Of a DNA stretch of 64,000 nt, positions 37,405-45,906 are shown one piece after another. Position numbers and translations under genes: made by a program. The stretch covers positions 103,694,278-103,758,277 of the forward strand of contig CP136069.1 of NCBI GenBank assembly GCA_032622095.1, in the 5' to 3' direction. The notes below the pieces were generated by a model. The model did no database searches. It was not told the DNA's origin and worked only from the letters and a program-made list of their open reading frames with translations. Source of the DNA: Siphonodentalium dalli (lineage: Eukaryota > Mollusca > Scaphopoda > Gadilida > Siphonodentaliidae). The stretch's first letter is position 1. Every line of letters begins with the position of its first letter.

Positions 37405-37893
37405 TTAATCATTGTCTGAATCTTCGACCGTTAGAGTTATTTCTAAGAGTTTCTTGAATTTTCTCATCGCTTCATCTGCAGCCCATTCATGATTATATCC
37501 GTGTTTGGTCAGTTTGACCATTTTCTTCATGATCATGTTATGTATGGGTGATGTTTTCAATCGATACTGGTATTCTATTAATCGTCTATAACTTTTGAGA
37601 AAGAGAGCAAACTCTGTGTCAATGGTAGCCTCTTTTCCCGACATGCTCTCATCTCCCGACATGCTCTCTTCTCCTTTCGCATCATTGGTGATGCGTTTCA
37701 TCATACTTTTGAATGTGTCCATCTCGTTGACACATCGCGCAGCTTTCTTACGACCGAATACCGTTCTACTACCAGCGACAGTATTATCTTCTGAATCTGA
37801 CGAAGCAGTTCTTGATTCAGTTTAAGATGAACAGGGAACGATATCAGATTCTAGGTCATCGGTATCGTCTCCGAAGAAATTTGTCTCGGACAT
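37405..37893 (-). pseudogene. Left-arm copy of the 162-residue protein gene, nonsense-mutated
   Basis: Mirror of 42632-43120. Its ATG is at 37893, but codon 24, a serine in the right copy, is TAA here (37822-37824). The rest of the frame is intact and nearly identical to the right copy, so the lesion is recent. An internal ATG at 37722 could still give a 105-residue product with the conserved C-terminal domain. Confidence 0.8.
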
Positions 37894-38657
37894 AACTCCG
37901 TGTTTAATCTGTTTATGTCTTTGTAGATTGTAGTTCGTCGATAAAATATTTCCGCATAAATGACACCTGTGTATTATCGCGAATTATTGGAAGAACGATC
38001 ACTCTTATAAGTAGCGATAAGGTGATTCAATTAATGCCAATTTATCAGTTTGGTACTCTATGTATTCATTCATGATTTGGCTAATCGTATGACACTTTTC
38101 TTTTCATTTTCTTCTTATTATTAGACAAACCTCCAGCTAACACTCTCTTGTTGGTTTGTTTGGACGCTTTACGTGTGTTTGTCAACTTATTTGCTTACCA
38201 TTACGCATGAATATAAATTTACCATGCGTAAATATTGTCAGATTATCGTCTGATGAGCAAATCCGATGTTTACATTATACTTAATCTCAGGTATGACTAG
38301 AATTGTATCATGTGTGCACATGACATCATTAGAAGGGGCAATACACTCAAGGAGTTAAAGTGACACGAAACAAGGGATTGGTTGCAATATTGGTGTTTGA
38401 AAAATAAAGGAACACAAGACACTCTAAAGGGACACAAGACACTCATTATGAATGAATGTTAACAATACAAGCGCAGTAGTTGGAAGTTAAAATGACACAG
38501 AACATTATTTAAAGTTCAAATTTTCGGGCACTTAATGCGCCTTTTAGCATTACGTATCGTTTCTCACTCTACAATTCCCAATAATCCACTCACTCTCTCC
38601 CCGCTTATAGATATATAACGAAAACGGGCATATCATGTTGATGAAGTTTATTGAAAT

Positions 38658-39219
38658 TTAATCGTCCGAATTGTCATCACTTTCGTCAGAAGTGTCATTT
38701 GTTTCATCCATGAATTTTTCTAGCATCGGTTTGTACTTTAATATTGACATTTTCAATGCATCACATTCTCCATAACCATTATTCAAATATTTGTCGACTT
38801 TATCCATGACTCTGTTGTGCAGAGTCCCATTGCGCAGCTGCAGATACGCTACTATTGTCCAAGCATAACCATTCATAAATTGCTTCATATCTTTACTTTT
38901 AAGGTCCTTGTAAGCTTGTTCTTTTGCTTCTGTTTCTTTCGAACCATTTTCCTTATACGTGTCCACTTTATCACTCCATTCCTCATGTGTTTTATCTCTA
39001 CTCTCATCACACAAACTTTTGAAGTATTCATCTTCATTCAATTTAAATTTAATTTTCTTATTCTGACTATCATCCGTGTCCTCAGTTAATTTTCGTTTTA
39101 ACTTATTTTCTTGACACCAGTTTTTTACGTGTCTCTGAACATCATAATGATCTTCGAACAAAAGCCCACCAGGGAGTTCTCTGTCATCGTATTTCATCGC
39201 ATTCTGTTGACCCTGGGTC
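38658..39219 (-). pseudogene. Left-arm copy of the ATPase C-terminal region only
   Basis: Mirror of 41227-41785; it covers roughly the last 185 residues of the ATPase protein with very few changes. The zinc finger, Gln-rich stretch and ATPase core are absent because the arm ends at 39219, where the internal hairpin begins. An ATG upstream (39278) lies in hairpin sequence and would add about 20 unrelated residues. A truncated tail-only product cannot be excluded. Confidence 0.75.
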
Positions 39220-39220
39220 A

Positions 39221-39998
39221 ATATGAGTGATTTCAATATGAACACTCTATTATATAGATATGTGTAACCTGGTGACATGATGAAATCGATTGTGATACAA
39301 AGCTAAAGTACTGCCCCATAGGGCAGATACATAGCTAAAGTACCGCTCATAGAGCAGAAGCTAAAATACCGCTCTAACGTTGTCTGAATCTACAGCCCCT
39401 TCATTATTATATCCGTGTTTGGTCAGTTTGACCATTTTCTTCATGATCATGTTATGTATGGGTGATGTTTTCATTCGATGCTGGTATTCTATTAATCGTT
39501 CGTAACTTTTGAGAAAGAGGAACAACAACAACAACAACAACAACACCAACAACAACAACAACAACAACACCACCACCACCAACAACAACAACAACAACAA
39601 CCGCCGCCGCCGCCGGCGGCGGTTGTTATTGTTGTTGTTGTTGGTGGTGGTGTTGTTGTTGTTGTTGTTGTTAGTGGTGTTGTTGTTGTTGTTGTTGTTC
39701 CTCTTTCTCAAAAGTTATGAACGATTAATAGAATACCAGCATCGAATGAAAACATCACCCATACATAACATGATCATGAAGAAAATGGTCAAACTGACCA
39801 AACACGGATATAATAATGAAGGGGCTGTAGATTCAGACAACGTTAGAGCGGTATTTTAGCTTCTGCTCTATGAGCGGTACTTTAGCTATGTATCTGCCCT
39901 ATGGGGCGGTACTTTAGCTTTGTATCACAATCGATTTCATCATGTCACCAGGCTACACATATCTATATAATAGAGTGTTCATATTGAAATCACTCATA
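39221..39998. repeat. Near-perfect internal hairpin with (AAC)n/(CCG)n centre
   Basis: 39221-39610 is the complement of 39615-39998 with almost no spacer; the axis is near 39614 in CCGCCGGCGG. Each half runs outward through AAC/ACC repeats, then a fragment of the 162-residue gene (its 'IEYQHRMKTSPIHN' region), then about 150 bp with 'gctaaagtac' repeats. Identical 116-codon frames on both strands are a consequence of the symmetry. Confidence 0.9.
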
Positions 39999-40137
39999 AT
40001 TGCATTGACATTTGGATAGGTAGGTTGTATTGTAGCCAATGTGATAAATTTGTATCCAGTACAAACAACACTAAGAGACGTTGTGAACGACAGCCTGAAC
40101 TAGTTAACTAGTCCACCACGTTTCCCTTGTTTCTGTT

Positions 40138-40150
40138 CTATATAAATATA
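40138..40150 (+). promoter_or_regulatory. Possible TATA element of the ATPase gene
   Basis: TATATAAATA lies about 45-55 bp upstream of the ATG at 40193; a 'TTCACTG' at 40173-40179 is at the right distance for an initiator. This segment is in the single-copy core, between hairpin and gene. The assignment rests on position and motif only. Confidence 0.4.
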
Positions 40151-40192
40151 GGTGCATAGAAGAACGCTCGATTTCACTGATTATATAGGAAA

Positions 40193-41785
40193 ATGAATTA
40201 TCAATGTGAAGAGTGCTTAAGTGTCTATGCTTGGCAAGATAGTTTGAAGCGTCATATCAAAGTTAAACACACGCCTTCAGAACAACAACAACAACAACAG
40301 TATCATCAGCCACAACAACAACAACAACAACACCAACAACAACAGTATCATCAGCCACAACAACAACAACAACAACAACAACAACAGTATCATCAGCCAC
40401 AACAACAACAACAACAACAACACCACCAACAACAACAACAACAACAACAACAACAGCCACCAAGCGACATAACATCCTGCTTTGATGATCCAATGGCCAA
40501 TGTCCAAGAAGATTTTATTTTCAAGCATCCATTCACGGCATGTGTAAGTGGACCGACATCTAGTGGTAAGACATACTTCGTGAAAACCTTGCTACAAAAG
40601 TCTGCCTCAAAAATATCACCCGCACCTGACAGAATAATATGGTTTTATAAATATTGGCAGCCCCTATATGACGAAATAAAGTATACCGTCACCCCTCAGG
40701 TCAACTTTATACGAGGAATACCAGCAAACTTGGATTCTCTTATCAACCCCCTGTATAAAAATCTAGTTATACTCGATGACTTGATGCAAACTTCATCAAA
40801 AGACCACAGAGTTAATGATTTGCATTCCGAAGGAAGTCACCATTTGAACTTATCTTTGATAAGTTTGAACCAGAATTTCTACTACAACAAAGATCCAACG
40901 CAACGACGAAATTGTAAATATTTGGTATTGTTCAATAACCCAATCGACAAGGGATTAATTTCAACATTATCAAGACAGATGTATCCTGAATGTCCTCAGC
41001 GTATGGTTCGAGAGTTTTTGGAAGCGACGAGTGAACCGTACAGTTACCTACTGGTGGATTTAAAAGCCGCAACACAGGACACATTACGTCTGCGACAGAA
41101 TGTACTAAAAGAGGACACGAACCAACATATGGGTGAATGGAATGGCATGAAATATAATCTCCAAAAAGACAGAGAACACCCAGTTGAACAGAATGGGATG
41201 AAAAAACATACAAAAGACACTGAGACCCAGGGTCAACAGAATGCGATGAAATACGATGACAGAGAACTCCCTGGTGGGCTTTTGTTCGAAGATCATTATG
41301 ATGTTCAGAGACACATAAAAAACTGGTGTCAAGAAAATAAGTTAAAACGAAAATTAACTGAGGACACGGATGATAGTCAGAATAAGAAAATTAAATTTAA
41401 ATTGAATGAAGATGAATACTTCAAAAGTTTGTGTGATGAGAGTAGAGATAAAACACATGAGGAATGTAGTGATAAAGTGGACACGTATAAGGAAAATGGT
41501 TCGAAAGAAACAGAAGCAAAAGAACAAGCTTACAAGGACCTTAAAAGTAAAGATATGAAGCAATTTATGAATGGTTATGCTTGGACAATAGTAGCGTATC
41601 TGCAGCTGCGCAATGGGACTCTGCACAACAGAGTCATGGATAAAGTTGACAAATATTTGAATAATGGTTATGGAGAATGTGATGCATTGAAAATGTCAAT
41701 ATTAAAGTACAAACCGATGCTAGAAAAATTCATGGACGAAACAAATGACACTTCTGACGAAAGTGATGACAATTCGGACGATTAA
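40193..41785 (+). CDS. Zinc-finger/A32-like packaging ATPase of a Polinton-type element
   Basis: Product of 530 residues. Residues 5-26 form a C2H2 zinc finger (C-x2-C-x12-H-x4-H). Residues about 31-92 are Gln-rich with repeated Tyr-His-Gln-Pro, coded by CAA repeats. Residues about 105-310 are the ATPase core: Walker A GPTSSGKT at 120-127 and Walker B LVILDD at 191-196. This matches the A32/FtsK-HerA group, which in Polintons and related viruses packages DNA into capsids. Residues about 310-530 are hydrophilic, Lys/Glu-rich and end in an acidic tail; a segment near 475-515 ('HNRVMDKVDKYLNNGYGE') is shared with the 162-residue protein downstream. The ATG follows a TATA-like element, and AATAAA lies 6 bp after the stop. 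No intron is needed. The zinc finger and long tail are not part of the usual Polinton ATPase as I know it. Function is inferred from the family. Confidence 0.8.
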   Translation: MNYQCEECLSVYAWQDSLKRHIKVKHTPSEQQQQQQYHQPQQQQQQHQQQQYHQPQQQQQQQQQQYHQPQQQQQQQHHQQQQQQQQQQPPSDITSCFDDPMANVQEDFIFKHPFTACVSGPTSSGKTYFVKTLLQKSASKISPAPDRIIWFYKYWQPLYDEIKYTVTPQVNFIRGIPANLDSLINPLYKNLVILDDLMQTSSKDHRVNDLHSEGSHHLNLSLISLNQNFYYNKDPTQRRNCKYLVLFNNPIDKGLISTLSRQMYPECPQRMVREFLEATSEPYSYLLVDLKAATQDTLRLRQNVLKEDTNQHMGEWNGMKYNLQKDREHPVEQNGMKKHTKDTETQGQQNAMKYDDRELPGGLLFEDHYDVQRHIKNWCQENKLKRKLTEDTDDSQNKKIKFKLNEDEYFKSLCDESRDKTHEECSDKVDTYKENGSKETEAKEQAYKDLKSKDMKQFMNGYAWTIVAYLQLRNGTLHNRVMDKVDKYLNNGYGECDALKMSILKYKPMLEKFMDETNDTSDESDDNSDD

Positions 41786-42530
41786 ATTTCAATAAACTTC
41801 ATCAACATGATATTCTCGTTTTCGTTATATATCTATAAGCGGGGAGAGAGTGAGTGGATTATTGGGAATTGTAGAGTGAGAAACGATACGTAATGATAAA
41901 AGGGGCATTAAGTGCCCGAAAATTTGAACTTTAAATATTGTTCTGTGTCATTTTAACTTCCAACTACTGCGCTTGTATTGTTAACATTCATTCATAATGA
42001 GTGTCTTGTGTCCCTTTAGAGTGTCTTGTGTTCCTTTAATATTCAAACACCAATATTGCAACCAATCCCTTGTTTCGTGTCACTTTAACTCCTTGAGTGT
42101 ATTGCCCCTTCTAATGATGTCATGTGCACACATGATACAATTCTAGTCATACCTGAGATTAAGTATAATGTAAACATCGGATTTGCTCATCAGACGATAA
42201 TCTGACAATATTTACGCATGGTAAATTTATAATCATGCGTAATGGTAAGCAAATAAGTTGACAAACACACGTAAAGCATCCAAACAAACCAACAAGAGAG
42301 TGTTAGCTGGAGGTTTGTCTAATAATAAGAAGAAAATGAAAAGAAAAGTGTCATACGATTAGCCAAATCATGAATGAATACATAGAGTACCATACTGATA
42401 AATTGGCATTAATTGAATCACCGGCGGTCAAAGATCTATACCCTAGACCCGGGACGAACGTACTCTTAACGTGAGGGTTGTATGGCACACCATATTCTCT
42501 CTTTTTATCGCTACTTATAAGAGTGATCGT
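41786..42530. repeat. Intergenic region, first copy of a duplicated 3' flank
   Basis: 41786-42110 parallels 43121-43430: same polyadenylation context, 'tatatatctataag.gggga', 'ttctgtgtcattttaact' and 'gtgtccctttagag' in the same order. About 42423-42510 is present only in this arm. No gene seen. Confidence 0.75.
41791..41796 (+). terminator. Polyadenylation signal of the ATPase gene
   Basis: AATAAA directly after the stop, within 'atttcaataaacttcatcaa', a sequence repeated exactly after the next gene. Confidence 0.6.
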
Positions 42531-42631
42531 TCTTCCAATAATTCGCGATAATACACAGGTGTCATTTATGCGGAAATATTTTATCGACGAACTACAATCT
42601 ACAAAGACATAAACAGATTAAACACGGAGTT

Positions 42632-43120
42632 ATGTCCGAGACAAATTTCTTCGGAGACGATACCGATGACCTAGAATCTGATATCGTTCCCCGTTCATCT
42701 TCAACTGAATCTAGAACCGCTTCGTCAGATTCAGAAGATAATACTGTCGCCGGTAGTAGAACGGTATTCGGTCGTAAGAAAGCTGCGCGATGTGTCAACG
42801 AGATGGACACATTCAAAAGTATGATGAAACGCATCACCAATGATGCGAAAGGAGAAGAGAGCATGTCGGGAGATGAGAGCATGTCGGGAAAAGAGGCTAC
42901 CATCGACACAGAGTTTGCTCTCTTTCTCAAAAGTTATAGACGATTAATAGAATACCAGTATCGATTGAAAACATCACCCATACATAACATGATCATGAAG
43001 AAAATGGTCAAACTGACCAAACACGGATATAATAATGAATGGGCTGCAGATGAAGCGATGAGAAAATTCAAGAAACTCTTAGAAATAACTCTAACGGTCG
43101 AAGATTCAGACAATGATTAA
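42632..43120 (+). CDS. Small protein sharing the ATPase C-terminal domain (162 aa)
   Basis: ATG-initiated, 162 residues. The N-terminal 90 residues are acidic and Ser/Asp-rich with no recognised fold, including two repeats of a Met-Ser-Gly-Asp/Lys-Glu type. Residues about 90-158 are basic and predicted helical; the pattern IHN..M.K......GY....A...A...F...LE (115-155) matches the ATPase tail (LHN..MDK......GY....A) in spacing. It ends in an acidic tail like that of the ATPase protein, and the 3' flank is duplicated too, so it likely arose by duplication of the ATPase gene end. Its role is unknown; binding the same partner as the ATPase tail is one possibility. The left-arm copy is broken by a stop. 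Confidence 0.65.
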   Translation: MSETNFFGDDTDDLESDIVPRSSSTESRTASSDSEDNTVAGSRTVFGRKKAARCVNEMDTFKSMMKRITNDAKGEESMSGDESMSGKEATIDTEFALFLKSYRRLIEYQYRLKTSPIHNMIMKKMVKLTKHGYNNEWAADEAMRKFKKLLEITLTVEDSDND

Positions 43121-43125
43121 ATTTC

Positions 43126-43131
43126 AATAAA
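43126..43131 (+). terminator. Polyadenylation signal of the 162-residue gene
   Basis: AATAAA 5 bp after the stop, in the same context as after the ATPase gene. Confidence 0.6.
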
Positions 43132-44550
43132 CTTCATCAACATGTTATTCTCGTCTTCGTTATATATCTATAAGTGGGGAGGGGGGATTGTAGAGCGAGA
43201 AACGATACATAAATGGTACATTAAGAGCCCTAAAATTTGAAGTTTAAATATTGTTCTGTGTCATTTTAACTTTCACCCACTGCGTGTGTATTGTGTTTCT
43301 TTAACATTCATTCAAAATGAGTGCCGTGTGTCCCTTTAGAGCGCATTGTGCTCCTTTAATATTCACACACCAATATTACATAACGTCCCTTACATCGTGT
43401 CACTTTAACATTCCACACCATGCGTGCATTATCCCCCTTTAATTATGTCATAGCGTTGGTACATAGAAGACTGTATATCTAAACATCGAACTTGTCTGAA
43501 CACTCATAGCTATCAAATGATACAATAGCAGTCATATAATGTTGCCTCATCGGTGCTAACTATGTTCTGGAGTTATGGTATACAAATATCTATGAGCGTA
43601 AGTATGAATAGGTGTATAAGTGGTTATTACGTAATGTTGATAACTATCAAGTACTGTTAACAATGACACAGTTTATCAACCTTACGTGATCATATCCCAA
43701 TTAAACAGGTAATGATGTTCAGACATGCTTTCAATTAATTGAACGAGTCGGACCACCCATAGCTGTCAACAGATATAATAGTAGTCATTTGGTAAATTTA
43801 TCCAAGGTCTGACTATTTTCGAACTATTAAGTGTTACCCCCAATGTCGCGTGTGATTATGTGTACATACTTGAAAAATTTGTTCCATCGAATATTTCAGT
43901 TCATTCTGGGGTTGTAATTTCGCATTAACCCTCTTCGTCCGATCGTGATTCAAAATAGTACAACATCTCAATACTTCCAATAATTCGCGATAATGCACAC
44001 CTGTCATATACTCAATAACTTCATCGGGATAGAGAAGTAAAGAATAAACGCTCTTTATTATTTATGTAAGAGTAATGGTGTCAAATTATTTCAGGTATGA
44101 CAATTATATGATGTAATACTGCGTCTGATTGATAAACACTGGAATGTATGCATTCATACCGATGGTGACAATGTCCAAAATTACCGTGACTCGGACCAGT
44201 CCATACACATATAATTGATATAAAGATATTTCTAAACATCGATTAATAAAATTAACAGAGTTTCATGAAAAATATTTAAAATTTGTTTGAACAAAAATAA
44301 CAAAAGATATTACACGCAAATATTTTAAAAACATTCGACATTTAATAGGCGGCCCGAGATTTGGGTAAGAGACCGAAAACTCGTTATAAATTTTTTGAGA
44401 TTTTGTTAAAAATAAATTTGAAAATTTTGGAAAACAATTTTGGGTTTTGAATTTTTTTTTTTTTTGGAATATATTAGTACAAATAATTTTACCCGCCAAA
44501 AAATCTATTTTTAGATGTGCAGGCAACGAGCCTCTTGTACTACTAACACT

Positions 44551-45906
44551 CAGCAGGCCAATGAGGGCAACCAGCCGCCAAAATGGGCAGTTTGGACTGG
44601 ACATTTTGGCGGCGTAGTGTCTAGCGAGTGTGCTTCGGGCCGCTGAATAAATAGTGGCCGGGGATCAAATACGAGGCGTTCAAATCACCAGGGACAAGGG
44701 TTTCATAACTGTAAGTAGTAATGACTTGAAAACGGAATTAATTATGAAGGGCCTGAGACTATTTGGCACAAGAATAAGACCAACAGACGCGGAAAACAAC
44801 AGTACAGTTGTGACCGTAAAAGACGCACCCTACCAAATATTAGACAAAGACTTCCTGGATAGCCTGTCGTCATATTGGGATGTCCTTGCAAATACCACGA
44901 AAAGGGTGACATTCAGGGACAGAACAGTTAAAAATGGGACTAGGGTTGTGCATATCAAAAATTGGAAGGAAATTCCTAATGTTGTTATTTTAATGACCTT
45001 GAAATCAGAGTATTCTCTGATATGACAAAGATTGACTGTGCTCATTGTTCGAACTCACACTTGCAAAGTGAGATATGTGACGAGAGCAGATTGGCTAATC
45101 GCTTTTGTGGCAACTGTCTGGCTAGTGGTGATCACTATTCGCATGCATGCTAAGAACCCGTTAGATGCCGATTCTGTCAAATTTCTGGACACAAATCTAA
45201 CACGTGTTTAATGCGTGAGCGTCCAAATCAATATTTCCCTGGAAATGAACTGTTTGGCAAGGACAACACAACTCACGCCCACCCAGTGCAAACCATCGTC
45301 TGATTATGTAAACGAGCAGCATGCTGATAGAAGCAGACAACAGCCACGCCCATGTGAAGATTACGCACCGCCACCTCACAATTACCAACCGGGTACACGC
45401 AGTTCGGTGATTACCAGCAACGCCCACAAAGTGCCAATTACACGCCGGTAACCAATCGCCGAGAACCTATTATCCGAGAAATCAGCCAACGGAGATTATC
45501 GGTGAAGATCCGGCGAGTCAGACACCCATAACGGAGACCAAGCACAAAATAGACGCGCTCGTCATCGGTGCAAGTAACTGCAGAGATGTTCATGTCGACA
45601 AACCAAATGCCCGTGTTGTTTCGCAGTCAGGTGCCTCATGTGAGTTCGTGGACAAACTCATCGGTAAAGCTAAAAGCTTCAGTGATGTGAACCCAGAGGA
45701 AATATTGTCGCTCGTTGTACACCTCGGTACAAACGACACCACGCACCACAGAGGCGATACAAAGCGAATAACATTCTGTTTCAACAAAGCCCAGGACAAA
45801 CTTGAGAAATCATTCCCAAATGCGGAAGTCAATATCTGCAGTATCCCTCCAAGGAAATTAGCGGGTTCAAAAACCATACCTACAATATGGCAGCAGCAGT
45901 ATTAAA
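44551..45906 (+). pseudogene. LINE ORF1 with RRM-like, zinc-knuckle and SGNH-esterase parts (5' portion)
   Basis: Three overlapping frames. 44654-45025 has an RRM-like/gag-like domain ('GFITVSSNDLKTELI ... VTVKDAPYQILD'). 45021-45210 has Cys/His knuckles (C-x2-C-x5-H-x4-C, then C-x2-C-x4-H-x4-C). 45459-45906 begins an SGNH hydrolase: block I reads IGASNCR (the usual GDS has become GAS, Ser kept) and block III HLGTND near 45730. This order is known from CR1/L2-type LINE ORF1 proteins, RNA-binding partners of the reverse transcriptase. Frameshifts and a stop near 45150 disable it. The N-terminal part starts across the Polinton insertion: removing that element gives an open reading through the site. 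Confidence 0.75.

Larger units (their letters stand above)
35986..39219. repeat. Left long arm of the Polinton derivative
   Basis: Reverse complement of 41227-44544. It carries inverted copies of the 162-codon gene and of the last third of the ATPase gene. The arms differ by scattered substitutions and by about 85 bp that only the right arm has (about 42423-42510). Confidence 0.9.
35986..44544. mobile_element. Polinton/Maverick-derived foldback element (8,559 bp)
   Basis: The termini are inverted and start 5'-AG (AGTAGTACA.GAGGCTCG). They are flanked by the exact 6-bp direct repeat AACACT at 35980-35985 and 44545-44550. AG ends and a 6-bp target duplication are the signature of Polintons, and the element encodes an A32-like packaging ATPase, a Polinton core gene. 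It is far shorter than the usual 15-20 kb, and I find no polymerase B, integrase, protease or capsid gene. Layout: left arm, internal hairpin, single-copy ATPase core, right arm. It interrupts a LINE ORF1. It is probably non-autonomous and relies on an integrase supplied elsewhere. Confidence 0.85.
41227..44544. repeat. Right long arm of the Polinton derivative
   Basis: Mirror of 35986-39219. It holds the intact end of the ATPase gene and the intact 162-codon gene. From 43430 to 44544 there is no gene; a T-rich tract (about 44400-44466) mirrors the A-rich tract at 36061-36130. The phrase 'aattcgcgataat.cacac' occurs near the outer part of the arm (43981) and again before the 162-codon gene (42540). 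Confidence 0.9.

Noticed and set aside
39361-39859. Two 116-codon Asn/Arg/Leu-rich frames on opposite strands
   Set aside because: They are mirror images produced by the internal hairpin and its trinucleotide repeats; only the small piece matching the 162-residue gene is of coding origin.
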